Positions 27,490 through 53,660 of a DNA stretch of 64,000 nucleotides are shown piece after piece; position 1 is the stretch's first letter, and every line of letters begins with the position of its first letter. A program made the translations under genes and the position numbers. The notes under the pieces were generated by a model that saw nothing but the letters and a program-made list of their open reading frames with translations, was not told the origin of the DNA and did no database searches. Source of the DNA: Clavelina lepadiformis (lineage: Eukaryota > Chordata > Ascidiacea > Aplousobranchia > Clavelinidae); the NCBI RefSeq assembly GCF_947623445.1, contig NC_135244.1, positions 15,562,860-15,626,859 on the forward strand, read 5' to 3'.

Positions 27490-30400
27490 TATTACTCGAA
27501 AATGAGGGCTGCTCCATTCTATACGCAGAGATTGCGTCATGGCCTGTACTTTACATGCATTAGTGATTAGTCGACGTACAGTTCTTCATTAAATTCATTT
27601 TGTGAAAACAAACTAAGAAAGAGACATAAGAAATGCAAATTTTGTTAGAAACGCTAGGCTAGTACAAGATCGATGTAAAGACGTTTTGTTTGTTAAGTCA
27701 TGTCAGGTAACCTACTATAAACAAACGTACAGTACTTTAACATTTTATCAACAACATATGAAAAGCATCGCCAATAAGAAACGTGCTGTATAACAATGAC
27801 AAAGCAAATTTTGTTTGAAATGGAATTAAACAAACTTTGCCTGCGAGACCATTTAATTAAAATGTAGACAACGATATAATTGAACAGAGAGACCTAAAAG
27901 TCTTTAAATAGTTACATGATAACTTACTCGGCGTTTATTTTTGATGAAACCAGTAGTAAAGTGCTTAGGCTATTCCAGTCAACGCACAGTAGGCCTATAT
28001 GATGTGATATAGCATTTATGTCGACACGGTATTATTCTAAGCTAAGCGCTGTCAGGAGATAAGCTATATCGTTGTGTAGTTGAAGTTGACTACACAACGC
28101 ATATTCAAAAGTACCTAGTCTTAGCGACTAGGACTATCCATAGACTATGTCGTAGGACCTAGGGCCCTAGCCTATAGGTTGCATTTTAAGTCAGAATGGG
28201 AGTTGTGATGTCACAAGAGCGTGTTATTTAAAATATGGTAGGTCCCAACAATGCTTGCTTACTGGTTTTACTTTGCTTGCCGGAGTAAGGCTCCTATACG
28301 TTCGATTACCTTGCTCGTTGCCACGGTCAAACAGTAAGCGGTTGCACGGTTGGAAAGAGGAATGCCTCGTGGTGTTAGAAATGTTTTTATTGTCGAAATT
28401 AACCTACTTCGAGTAATAGCGAAAAGTTCAACAAATTTCAGGCCGGTTTTCATGCAGGATCCTCAAGCGTACGCGTGCTTTTATTTCTCGTTCTCTCTCC
28501 AAGACAGCCAGAGAGAAAGGTCATGGGGCAGGTTTTTTAACCCTATTGCGGCCCCCGGGGGCTCGATCGAAGAGCGTTATAATTATTCCGGTATTGAGTT
28601 GCATCTTCCATGAAAATTTGGCGTCTCTAGACGCCGCCGTAAAAAAACCTTTCCGGTTAGTAGTGACTGACACACTGACTGAGTAAATCACAGACATATA
28701 TATAGAGATAGTTAAATTTAAGATTAGAGTTAGACAAAAGCTATTAAAATTGTTAAACTATAAACTTAACGTATTAAACCGAAACGATTTTTAACAGTAA
28801 GTAGCTTACAGTTTACACTGCTTCCAAAACACTTTAGCACGGGCAGTAAACTCAACAAAGACATTTTTACTAAGCAGACGGACAAAAATGGACAAAAATT
28901 AGCAATTTTGTAAAAATAATTTAAATAATAAATAACGTTTCATGTATGTTATGTCTGTCTACTGGTTTTGCATGGAACGTTTTGCGAAGCATCTATACCG
29001 AATATGGAGCTTATGTACGAGTGTCTGCTGATCGATAACTAAGTGTCTGTGGTTCTATAACTAAATGTTTTCCAGGAGTTTTATGAGGAACATTATTGAC
29101 TTCGTATGTGATAGTTAGCTTTCGCCTGTTATGTCTTTATCTGGAACGTTAAATAACTTACATTGTATGGATCAGTAAGTTTCATACAGTGTAGTCTGCA
29201 TTTGGCCTAACGTTAGTTTAGTTTGGAATGCTCCTGAAATGGACACTCAACCCTGTCTGAAAGTTGGAGTTAGATTAGATTAAATAAGATAAGAACCCAA
29301 CAGAACTGTATATATTACTATTATAGGTTAAACTAAAAATTCGTACTAATGCTGAATCCACAACCGCAACTAATCAGAATTTGCTAAAAACGCATGTGTT
29401 TATGTACAGAAATAATTAGAAATTAACACGGCACACACAGGAATGTGAAGGGTTTGCAAGGGAAGTGCTAAACTGGCATGGCTATGTGGTGAAAACTGCC
29501 ACAGGCTAATTGACATAGTCATATCGTCAACAAACTATGATAACATAAAAAAACAAATTATGGCAAGACCACCAACTTTAACCGAATAGTGACTAGGCAC
29601 GATTTTAAATGTGTTTGATTTGGACAATAGCGATAACAACTGTTGACTCAAGGCTATGGCGTGTAACGTATTCAGAAATAAAAGATAAAGAGGAAAGAAA
29701 GTCCACGCTAAACTGTTTGCTATAAGCACACCGGATGACCATAATGAGCAAACTTCACGAGATTAGAAAGGGCCTACAGAAGTATAACTGTTTATAATGG
29801 CATGCCGGCATATAAATGTATAGAAGCTTCTGTCTTTGATGTCACCTAATTTTAAAGGGGTCCCAAGACCACCGATTATGGTCAAACAATGACTAAGCAT
29901 AATTTCAAATGTATTTAATTTGGACAAAAGAAAAAACGATTTGTTAGCTTAGTGCTATGGCGATGACTACGCAGAAGCTAAAGATAAAGAAGAAACAAAG
30001 TCGACGCTCAATCGTTAACCTTAAGCACACCGAAAGACCAGTAAAAATGAGCAAACTTCAAAACAAAGATTAAAAGATCGGCGTGAAACTAGTTACCGGT
30101 TCCCAGGTTACATTTTCAGTTGCTTATTCAAAACATGAAGCTGGTTACCGGTTTTCTGGTTACTTATTCAGTGACTTAGAGAGATGGGCAATAACCAAAT
30201 AGTTTATTTTAAGTAATCTTCTTAAGTACATTTCCTCTACTTAGGCTATTTAAGTAGTTTTGTTCATAGGTGCTTCTAGTTTGACTTAAGTAGTTTTTAG
30301 GCCGATTACGTAACGTACTTGAGTAGGTTTACCAAATGCTGATGTAGAAAGTAGTCATTAGTCAGTGTTTTAGTTCGAAGATAATAATTTGAAGTACTTT

Positions 30401-31318
30401 ATTATTAGAAATCACATCTGCGCAAAGCGTTTATAATATAGTCTACAACTTGATTTTCACGTATTTGACGTCACACTATACTCTGACGAAGGACAAAAGC
30501 ATGTCTGAAACTATTTAGCTTCATAAAACATGCATTTCTCTGCAGTTGTAGGCCTATGGCTAATAGCAAGCTCGTGTTAATTTGTGATTTCACAACCTCA
30601 TATTTTAGATCGATATTTACTTCTGACTTGAGTAGTTTAAAATGTTTTACTTTCTAGTTCATACTTAAGTCGTTTTAAACAGCAATTACCAAATATTCTG
30701 AAAACAGCAAATTCAGTTTCAAAAACAAAAACTAAAAATAAACAAAAAATACTTGAAATTTCTCACAAGGCTATTAACAAAAGTTTTTTAACAATTTTGG
30801 TTTGGGGTAATTCCCAAATTTAGTGATTTTTTAATGCAAAAACTTTGGGGCTCATGAGCAGGGTCAGAAAGTTAAATTTTTTAAAAATGATTTTGGTAAA
30901 TTTAGTTTTGGTTGATACAGAATGAGATTAGTCTATTTATTTACCTTGAACTTTTTAAACATGACCGAAAAATAAACAACCCTATAATGCTCTTCCATTC
31001 GACGTAAATCAATTGAGTTATCGGTAGTGTAGAACTGTATTGTAAAGTCTATACCCGCAGTTTACACTCAACAAGAGTATAGGCCATAGGGCTGTAGACT
31101 ATTGTTGTTTACAAGTGGGGACATCAGGGAAAGGGCAGCGTTGTCCTTTAGTATATGATGATATGTGTTGAACGGACTTAACTTGTCCTCATACGTTCTA
31201 CGTCACGGTTTTAAGCATTTGAACAGTTAAAACTGTGAAACTTTGTCCGTATGTAATTTGCAGAGTATAAGATTAGAACTTTCAGCTTTGAGCTTACAGC
31301 CAATTACGTTAAAAAATC
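27490..31318. other. Intergenic part of tandem unit 1
   Basis: No gene is recognised. Notable content: a perfect 11-base-arm hairpin (CGTTGTGTAGT, 8-base loop, reverse complement) near 28071-28100; a CTAG-rich quasi-palindrome (ACCTAGGGCCCTAGCC) near 28158; a relatively GC-rich block 28230-28660 containing GCCCCCGGGGGC and GGCGTCTCTAGACGCC; and AAGTAGTTTT-rich sequence at 30230-30670 that recurs in decayed form at 45030-45890. All of it is repeated in unit 2. Confidence 0.6.
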
Positions 31319-35439
<4,121 letters not shown>

Positions 35440-35633
35440 AAGACAATGTATAAAATGCGTATGTAAATCAAACGCAGCCATCAAGTACTTGCTTCGTTTG
35501 AAGAAAGTTTTCAGTCTACATCAGTATTTCATCGTCTAATTTTGTTCAATGCTAAACTCACAAAAGAATCTTCTTTTTTTATTGTAATCATAAATATCAT
35601 TCCAGTATTTAATTGATGTTTGTCCGCCTTATA

Positions 35634-35639
35634 AATAAA
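35634..35639 (+). terminator. Poly(A) signal AATAAA, copy 2
   Basis: AATAAA 195 bases past the copy 2 stop, at the same spot as in copy 1. Confidence 0.6.
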
Positions 35640-38600
35640 CCGAATATCACCCTAAAATGAGGGCTGCTCCATTCTATACGCAGAGATTGCATCATGGCCA
35701 GTACTTTACATGCATTAGTGATTAGTCGACGTACAGTTCTTCATTAAATCCATTTTGTGAAAACAAACTAAGAAAGAGACATAAGAAATGCAAATTTTGT
35801 TAGAAACGCTAGGCTAGTACAAGATCGATGTAAAGACGTTTTGTTTGTTAAGTCATGTCAGGTAACCTACTATAAACAAATGTACTTTAACATTTTATCA
35901 ACCACATATGAAAAGCATCGCCAATAAGAAACGTGCTGTATAACAATGACAAAGCAAATTTTGTTTGAAATGGAAGTAAACAAACATTGCCTGCGAGACA
36001 ATTTAATTAAAATGTAGACAACGATATAATTGAACAGAGAGACCTAAAAGTCTTTAAATAGTTACATGATAACTTAGTCGGCGTTTATTTTTGATGAAAC
36101 CAGTAGCAAAGTGCTTAGGCTATTCCAGTTAACGCACAATAGGCCTATATGATGTGATATAGCGTTTATGTCGACAAGATATTATTCTAAGCTAAGCGCT
36201 GTCAGGAGATAAAGCTATATCGTTGCGTAGTTGAAGTTGACTACACAACGCATATTCAAAAGTACCTAGTCTTAGCGACTAGGACTATCCATAGACTATG
36301 TCGTAGGACCTAGGTCCTAGGGCCTAGGGCCCTAGCCTATAGGTTGCATTTTAAGTCAGAATGGGAGTTGTGATGTCACAAGAGCGTGTTATGTGAAATA
36401 TGGTAGGTCCCAACAATGCTTGCTTACTGGTTTTACTTTGCTTGCCGGAGTAAGGCTCCTATACGTTCGATTACCTTGCTCGTTGCCACGGTCAAACAGT
36501 AAGCGGTTGCACGGTTGGAAAGAGGAATGCCTCGTGGTGTTAGAAATGTTTTTATTGTCGAAATCGACCCAACCTACTTCGAGTAATAGCGAAAAGTTCA
36601 ACAAATTTCAGGCCGGTTTTCATGCAGGATCCTCAAGCGTACGCGTGCTTTTATTTCTCGTTCTCTCTCCAAGACAGCCAGAGAGAAAGGTCATGGGGCA
36701 GGTTTTTTAACCCTATTGCGGCCCCCGGGGGCTCGATCAAAGAGCGTTATAATTATTCCGGTATTGAGTTGCATCTTCCATGAAAATTTGGCGTCTCTAG
36801 ACGCCGCCGTAAAAAAACCTTTCCATTTAGTAGTGACTGACACACTGACTGAGTAAATCACAGACATATATATAGAGATAGTTAAATTTAAGATTAGAGT
36901 TAGACAAAAGCTATTAAAATTGTTAAACTATAAACTTAACGTATTCCACCGAAACGATTTTTAACAGTAAGTAGCTTACAGTTTACACTGCTTCCAAAAC
37001 ACTTTAGCACCGGCAGTAAACTCAACAAAGACATTTTTACTAAGCAGACGGACAAAAATTAGCAATTTTGTAAAAATAATTTAAATAATAAATAACGTTT
37101 CATGTATGTTATGTCTGTCTACTGGTTTTGCATGGAACGTTTTGCGAAGCATCTATACCGAATATGGAGCTTATGTAGCCTACGAGTGTCTACTGATCGA
37201 TAACTAGGGCCTAAGTGTCTGTGGTTCTATAACTAAATGTTTTCCAGGAGTTTTATGAGGAACATTATTGACTTTGTATGTGATAGTTAGCTTTCGCCTG
37301 TTATGTCTTTATCTGGAACGTTAAATAACTTACATTGTATGGATCAGTAAGTTTCATACAGTGTAGTCTGCATTTGGCCTAACGTTAGTTTAGTTTGGAA
37401 TGCTCCTGAAATGGACACTCAACCCTGTCTGAAAGTTGGAGTTAGATTAGATTAAATAAGATAAGAACCCAACAGAACTGTATATATTACTATTATAGGT
37501 TAAGCTAAAATTTCGTACTAATGCTGAATCCACAACCGCAACTAATCAGAATTTGCTAAAAACGCATGTGTTTATATACAGAAATAATTAGAAATTAACA
37601 CGGCACACACAGGAATGTGAAGGGTTTGCAAGGGAAGTGCTAAACTGGCATGGCTATGTGGTGAAAACTGCCACAGGCTAATTGACATAGTCATATCGTC
37701 AACAAACTATGATAACATAAAAAAACAAATTATGGCAAGACCAACTTTAACCGAATAGTGACTAGGCACGATTTTAAATGTGTTTGATTTGGACAATAGC
37801 GATAACAACTGTTGACTCAAGGCTATGGCGTGTAACGAATTCAGAAATAAAAGATAAAGAGGAAAGAAAGTCCACGCTAAACTGTTCGCTGTAAGCACAC
37901 CGGATGACCATAATGAGCAAACTTCACGAGATTAGAAAGGGCCGATATTAGAAATAATTATATAGAAGCTTCTGCCTTTGATGTCACCTAATTTTAAAGG
38001 GGTCCCAAGATCACCGATTATGATCAAACAATGACTAAGCATAATTTCAAATGTATTTAATTTGGACAAAAGAAAAAACGATTTGTTAGTTTAGTGCTAT
38101 GGCGATGACTACGCAGAAGCTAAAGATAAAGAAGAAACATAGTCGACGCTCAATCGTTAACCTTAAGCACACCGAAAGACCAGAAAAAATGAGCAAACTT
38201 CAAAACAAAGATTAAAAGATCGGCGTGAAACTAGTTACCGGTTCCCAGGTTACATTTTCAGTTGCTTATTCAAAACATGAAGCTGGTTACCGGTTTTCTG
38301 GTTCCTTATTCTGTGACTTACAGAGATGGGCAATAACCAATAAGTTTATTTTAAGTAATCTTCTTAAGTACATTTCCTCTACTTAGGCTATTTAAGTAGT
38401 TTTGTTCATGGGTGCTTCTAGTTTGACTTAACTTACTTAAGTAGTTTTTAGGCCGATTACGTAACGTACTTGAGTAGGTTTACCAAATGCTGATGTAGAA
38501 AGTAGTCGTTAGTCAGTGTTTTAGTTCGAAGATAATAATTTGAAGTACTTTATTATTAGAAATCACATCTGCGCAAAGCGTTTATAATATAGTCTACAAC

Positions 38601-39469
38601 TTGATTTTCACGTATTTGACGTCACACTATACTCTGACGAAGGACAAAAGCATGTCTGAAACTATTTAGCTTCATAAAACATGCATTTCTCTGCAGTTGT
38701 AAGTCTATGGCTAATAGCAAGCTCGTGTTAATTTGTGATTTCACAACCTCATATTTTAGATCGATATTTACTTCTGACTTGAGTAGTTTAAAATGTTTTA
38801 CTTTCTAGTTCATACTTAAGTCGTTTTAAACAGCAATTACCAAATATTCTGAAAACAGCAAATTCAGTTTCAAAAACAAAAACTAAAAATAAACAAAAAA
38901 TACTTGAAATTTCTCACAAGGCTATTAACAAAAGTTTTTTAACAATTTTGGTTTGGGGTAATTCCCAAATTTAGTGATTTTTTAATGCAAAAACTTTGGG
39001 GCTCATGAGCAGGGTCAGAAAGTTAAATTTTTTAAAAATGATTTTGGTAAATTTAGTTTTGGTTGATACAGAATGAGATTAGTCTATTTATTTACCTTGA
39101 ACTTTTTAAACATGACCGAAAAATAAACAACCCTATAATGCTCTTCTATTCGACGTAAATCAATTGAGTTATCGGTAGTGTAGAACTGTATTGTAAAGTC
39201 TATACCCGCAGTTTACACTCAACAAGAGTATAGGCCATAGGGCTGTAGACTATTGTTGTTTACAAGTGGGGACATCAGGGAAAGGGCAGCGTTGTCCTTT
39301 AGTATATGATGATATGTGTTGAACGGACTTAACTTGTCCTCATACGTTCTACGTCACGGTTTTAAGCATTTGAACAGTTAAAACTGTGAAACTTTGTCCG
39401 TATGTAATTTGCAGAGTATAAGATTAGAACTTTCAGCTTTGAGCTTACAGCCAATTACGTTAAAAAATC

Positions 39470-43587
<4,118 letters not shown>

Positions 43588-43959
43588 TTACCATAAAATC
43601 AGGTAGCCTACTCTAACAATGACAAAGCAAATTTTTGTTTGAAATGGAAGTGCAAAAACTTTGCCGGCGAGACTTCAAATTTAATTAAAATGTGGAGGAC
43701 GATATGATTGAACGGAGAGACCTAAAGGTCTTTAAATGGTAAATGGTCGGCGTTTATTTTTGATGAAACCAGTAGCAAAGTGCTTATTCCAGTCAACGCA
43801 CAGTATGCCTATATGATGTGATATAGCATTTATGTCGACACGGTATTATTGTTGTTCCTTTGAAGTCGCGTTTTGTAATTCTGTAGAGAATTTAGCATGA
43901 TGTTCAATTAATATTAGCTTTGATTAACGTTTTAAATATTTGCAACCCATTCTGAGAAA

Positions 43960-43965
43960 AATAAA
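43960..43965 (+). terminator. Possible poly(A) signal for copy 3
   Basis: First AATAAA after the altered stop of copy 3, about 370 bases downstream. It is positional evidence only. Confidence 0.25.
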
Positions 43966-44649
43966 AGCGTAATTTACAACATAAGTAATGAAGATTAGCT
44001 TTGGTAAAGATATACAAAAAACTTCTGCAGACGATTATTTTGCGTTTTAAAACAGCAAGAGATCTACTAAAATTCATTAGGTTCAGAAAATATTAAAAAA
44101 CTTTCTAAAAAAAAAAACAAATTTAATCAGTAAGAATTAATTTCAAACAAATGTAGGATACTTTATTACTCGTATCCGTGGTAAACAGTAACCGAAGTAG
44201 TTTTACTTGCGTAGTCTACTTACGTCAATTTCTTCTGCTTCTACTAGGCCTATTTACATGGATTCATGGGTACTTCTGTAACGAAACTTTTATCGTTCAT
44301 GAAACCAGGCTTAAATTCACGTTAACGGTGAACCGCAATACCCTTAACTGAGAGTAACTATATACTGTGTAGCGTTATCACGCTAATAAAACAAACCGAT
44401 GGTCTTTAAAAAGACACATTTAACCGGTCACAGCCAGACACCAATTAAAAACCCTCTCCAAAAAGCGCACAACCTTTATATTTAACGAGGGTGCCAAATC
44501 ATGTGATTAAAATAGTTAAGAACGAACACGCAAAAGGTGCTAATTGGTAAAAACGCTTCAACTGAAAACACGATGATAAGCAACTACGCAATACGTGAGG
44601 AACAAAGTTGGTAACACTTTTACCAGAGTTGTTTATTTAAATCATTTTA

Positions 44650-45020
44650 TCTGGCTTGAGTCAACTTAAGTTGCGGCTCGAGTCAAGTCCAGCCGGTTTA
44701 GACTGTGACTTGTGTAAAGTCAAGTCAATACCTTTAACGTTACAACTATTTTGACATCACTATATGCGTTGCGTTAAATTGGTCACTATAAGGCCATAAC
44801 TGTCTACAAATTTGTTTGGTAGATAATTTTTACAAAGAGTTGTAAGTGATTTTGAAAATTGTTCATTATTGTTCAATGAAGTTGCCTTTTTTGCCCTCAT
44901 AATCGTTATAAAGTAACTTGATCCATTTTGGGTCTTAGACTGGAGTCAAGTCGAGTCAGTTAGGACTTCTGACTCAAGCCAAGTCGAGTCATCGAAAACG
45001 TGACTCGAGTTGTTGGAACA
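44650..45020. repeat. GAGTCAAG/CTCGAGTC-rich degenerate repeat
   Basis: Words such as GAGTCAACTTAAG, CTCGAGTCAAGTCC, GTCAAGTCGAGTCAG, AAGTCGAGTCATCG and GTGACTCGAG recur in both orientations. Similar words (GACTTGACTTGATTTGGG) appear at 46570-46625. It is probably a decayed mobile element; the family is unknown. Confidence 0.45.
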
Positions 45021-46024
45021 CTCACTTCGACTTTTACTTAGATAGTTTTTAGGCCAAGGTCGTTAACTTACTTAAGTAAGTTTACCAAATGCTGAAGTAG
45101 CAAGTAGTCAGCATTTTAGTTTGAAAATAATTTGCAGTAATTTTTATTTGCAATCACATTTGCACAAAACGTTTATATACAGTTTACAGCTTGATTTTCA
45201 GATATTACAGGTAACAATGGTCTGACGAAGGATCAAAGTATGTCTGAAACTATTCAACTTCAAAAATTATGTATTTTTCTGCAGTTTTATTGCTATTAGC
45301 AATCTCCTGGTAAATTTTGGTTCCACAACCTCATACTTTAGAAAGACAACTACTTCAGGAGCTGTATATGCTGAAATTTTGCGATTTCCATGGTTTTGTT
45401 GGCCGTTCTACGCAATGGTTAAAAAAAGTGTGTTAAACCTATCAGAGGCCAGCATGGCTGGTGTTGTTTTTCAATGCGGGGATTACCCTAGCAAATGACT
45501 CGTTAAAAACTTTCAAGTCGCATGTTTAGGTTAGCCTAAGTTGTATGTGAAAATTTAAGAAATTTGAATTTTTTGGCCCAAAACTGCAGTCGTGACTTTA
45601 AAATTTTATTGCAAGAATTAGAGATATGTCACTTTATTAACATTTTCGAAATAATAGCCTAAGGCATAATAAAGGGACATACAAAATTTCAAGGAGCCTC
45701 ATGTGGGGTTTTTTGATTAATTACATTTTTAGTAACTTTACTTTATAATTAAATAAACAAATAAATTAGACCTTTTTACAAGCATATACTTAAATCTACT
45801 CAAATATCTAAATACTTAAAACTACTTCTTATTTAAGTGTTTGAAATGTTCTTCTTTCTCCTTCATATTTAAGTAGTTTTAAACAGCAATACTTCTACTT
45901 GTAGTGGTGTAGATATTTTGTTGCTCCTGTTCAGTGGACTGATGAATAAGTCTAAATTCGGGCAATACGATATGAAAAATTAAAAAAAACAAATAAAAAC
46001 GTGTGAAAAAAACTTGGACAAAGG

Positions 46025-46080
46025 CTAGCTTGGTAACCGGGGCTCGAGCAATGAGGAATCATCGCTGGATTTAAGTCGTC
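46025..46080 (+). mobile_element. Solo LINE 3' tail (matches 20715-20775)
   Basis: AGCTTGGTAACCGGGGCTCG and GAGGAATCATCGCTGG match the tail of the dead LINE at 20390-20790, in the same orientation. It is probably a severely 5'-truncated insertion. Confidence 0.5.
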
Positions 46081-46389
46081 CAAAGATTTTCCTCAGTCAA
46101 AGGATAAAGATTACAATCATAGATATCGGAAATATAAACACTATTGTATTTCCTAGTGTTGTTTCCTACTGGTGTTTGTATTTCCGATGTCTAAGCATGC
46201 CATGTATTGTTAAAGATATTCATACACAGAACACAACTAAACTCTTACTTAAGGGATTTCCAGTCACTGTGAGAGGCGTTTTGCTGGAAACTGCATAAAC
46301 GTCGATGCCAGCAGGTATTAGGCTATATGCATCAGCCCAGCTTCTTGTTCTTTGTTATTGCTTCGTTAGGCTCCCCTGTTTAATAAATG

Positions 46390-46503
46390 ATGAAAACTAA
46401 ATACTTTTGCAAGATAACAAAATTTTATGGCCTGCCGAAACTGTCAGATTTTAAAGTTGTAGAAGTAAAATATAGACGAAAATCTCAGATTACAGAGATG
46501 GCA
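46390..46503 (+). pseudogene. Exon-1 relic of a PTGR1-like gene (copy 4)
   Basis: From ATG the frame reads MKTKYFCKITKFYGLPKLSD then FKVVE, clearly exon 1 of the family (MKTKYLTKTKAFEGLPKLSD in copy 2). It then shifts frame, so that the expected EDIDENLADGG is unreadable although its DNA is recognisable (TAGACGAAAATCTCAG). No donor matches the family position, and exons 2-9 are not found downstream before the inverted copy. It is a dead fragment at the end of the decayed third unit. Confidence 0.8.
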
Positions 46504-48512
46504 CTGGCAGTAAGTGAGTAATTCGGTTTAGCTTAGTTACTTTACAGTACTTACAAGTTCGAATTATCGTATCGACTTGACTTGATTTGGGCTTGAACCG
46601 TTAGTGATTTGACTTGTATCTTTACCACCACTGACTTGCTTTCATTACTGGTATTTCGAGATTAGTGCAATATTTTAAGTAATCCATCAGAGCCTTTCTG
46701 GAAAGGTGGTTATACGCTAAGTTCTTGGCGTAGATTTGCCGTCTTGTCCTATACTTGATATTATAAGTATTGCGTTAGCGTGGCGAAAATTTTAGAATTT
46801 CTTTTATTATTATTGTTTATCCAGCGTATTGAAAACAAACTTTCCATTAAAGTACAAAAGTCGTAACTCGTAGTCGTAAACAAGTTATCAAACTTGAGCA
46901 GCAAGTCAAGTGAAATATTTTGAAAAAAGTGGCTCAAATCTGATCAATTGATGTCTATTTTGCTTCCCTGTTTGCGTTTGTAAAAAAACTTTTTTTAAGT
47001 TACATTTAACGTATTTGGACAAAAGAAAGAAAAAATGTTTTATAACTTGAAGCTGAAAGATAGCTGACAAAAACTGATTTAGGTTCAGTCAAGACATTAG
47101 TGTAATTTCCTAAAAAGGCTATTTGTTAGTAGAGGTATATTGGTAGGCTTAAGTTATACAGATGCCAACATAACTGCCCACCTTTTTTGACAAAAATAAA
47201 TTTATGTCTAATAAATCGTTCTTAGTTCTTTTCGATCATCTTTAAATAACAAAATTCACAAAAGAAATTTACACGCAAAGTGATTGTTCAAGTCTGTTTG
47301 TCATGTTGTTGAAAATGATGATCACCGACGTACTGGTAATTGAGATGCTTTTTGGCTGACAGTTAACTTTCGTTATTAATATCGTTGCATTCGTACAGCC
47401 CACGTTTATGTTTAGTTTCATTATGTTATTAATACTGATGAAATTCTTTGAAACTACATCATTTGACGTCAATATTTTTATACAACAAGAAAAAAAAAGA
47501 ATGTGATGGTTTATCATTGATGCTTTGAAGTGTCTCACTTGGTTGATTTGTTGACAATGTTTCTGAAAAATCGCTTTAATATAAACAATGCTCATGTTGG
47601 CGAACGGCGCTGGATTGTCATTTCGCTCAAGGCCTCACTGTGCAGCATTAAGATTTGCAACTTTGTTAAATTAGTACGTTTTCGAAAGTGAAGTAAGACA
47701 GACAAAATAAGACAGGTTACGATAATTCATATCTGACACACGGTTATCTAGTTTGTATTTATCATCTTAATTATAATACTGCGTGTGCCGGCGCAATTTA
47801 ATTAACTTGCAAATTTGACCTATGGCCTACAAATGATTGGCACGTAATTTAATCTAGGACAGAAAAGCGAGTAAGTAGACCAACGCCCTCGCGGCATACA
47901 TCTGCTCAGCACGACAGAGAAGGCGGCCTTTTGTGGGAACTGCGAGTAATTAGAAAAAGTCGATCTCCTCTCTCGCGAAAGCTATGTTAATATCTCAAAA
48001 TACCAATCCGAATTTTATCAAAGTTGCAAATTCAGATTGCGTGTAAAATTTTAGAAAAAGTTATCAAATCTAAGCTTTGTTGATCAATAAATACCCCTAC
48101 AAATCAAAGCTTTTTTAGCCAGGGTGCTTCGTACTGGCACAGTTGGTCGAGATTGGGTTCTAAACCTTGTAATTGACATGAAGCAATACCAATATTTATA
48201 GCAACGCTTTCGATAAAATTTACATTTCTGAAATCTTTTTTTCGTTTCACTTTTTCCAATTAAATTGAATTAAATAAAGAACTATATACGTCGGCCTATA
48301 CAAAACAACCCATACTCGAATGGAAAGGTCCTCATCGGACGCGAAGATATTCCGTTTCTTTACGTGGTGGACAAATAGACTATGAACTACATAATGTAGT
48401 TATATTGATAAATTTATACGATTATAATTAACGATGTAGAGATTCTGTACACTAAAGATTGTCTTGCAACGAAGAAATTACTTGATGAAGGCGCTTAGTT
48501 TTTACACGCAAT
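46504..48512. other. Spacer between relic and inverted copy, no gene recognised
   Basis: AT-rich DNA. A 108-codon frame on the minus strand (47269-47595) shows no familiar motif, is rich in Asn/Ile as AT-rich chance frames are, and is probably not a gene. Confidence 0.4.
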
Positions 48513-52804
<4,292 letters not shown>

Positions 52805-52809
52805 CCGTT

Positions 52810-53360
52810 CATTGGCGCGTGTTAATGGCAACTGGCTTGATTTTTCGTCCCCACCGCTCTTTGACAAAAACGTTCTTTTACAAAATAAAATCTTTCATAA
52901 ACTTACCTACTGCTGCTTCGAGTTTTTAACGACACACTTATTTCCGGTAAAACTTTCTTTCATTTTGGTCACCTTACGTATGCAAACTTGTTTGGATAAC
53001 CCTAAAAATTCATCTAAAACAACAAAACCTCCGGTACCCAAAAAATAATTATCGGTTACTGAAATTCACCTCAAAAAGACGAAATTCAACGCAAAGTTAA
53101 AAATTTGGTAAACCTATAACTGATTTTTAGATGGTAATTAATTTCCACTGATGCTAACATAGATTACTTAGAGCTTGAAGCAAAATAATTTGTGATGCCA
53201 CGCAATAGCCTTTATTGTCGATAAAACTTTACTTTACTATTTTAATTTCAATTCATATTCTTAAATTCATATTTCTGTTACAACAAATTTTCGTTTGACA
53301 ACGACATTGCCTAAGCTAATAATTTAATGTAATAATGTTTATGTTATTGGATGCGCGTTT
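52810..53360. other. Upstream flank of copy 5, no gene recognised
   Basis: A 110-codon open frame on the plus strand (52716-53048) begins inside the inverted arm, antisense to the copy 5 promoter region, and lacks an ATG at its start. It has no familiar motif and is probably chance. Confidence 0.35.
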
Positions 53361-53364
53361 AAAC

Positions 53365-53660
53365 AGTTGGTGGTAGCAACGTTTGCCTAATTGCCAGTAT
53401 AGATGTCATTACGGTTATGTTGTTGGTTGAAGAATCGTTGATAAATTTGGTTGTAACAGCATGATTAGTTGCAACAACGCTCTTGAAGTTAGTTGGTGAA
53501 ACGTTACAGAGATGTTGATTGTAACAACGTTTACACGATTGTTGTTGGTTACAGCAACGTTTACTCAATTAGCTGTAGGTCAGTTTACATCATTGGTTAA
53601 AACAACGTTTTGGATACTGGGGACATTATATAACAAAATGTAATAAGTTGCAACAAGGTT
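53365..53660. repeat. Degenerate minisatellite, GTTG..AACAACGTTT units
   Basis: Variants of GTTGTAACAACGTTTACxxxATTGTTGGT recur at roughly 30-40 base intervals (for example near 53370, 53450, 53510, 53545, 53595 and 53645). The period is irregular, so this is an old array. Confidence 0.55.

Noticed and set aside
47269..47595. 108-codon minus-strand frame
   Set aside because: Asn/Ile-rich chance-like composition, no motif, no splice or poly(A) context.
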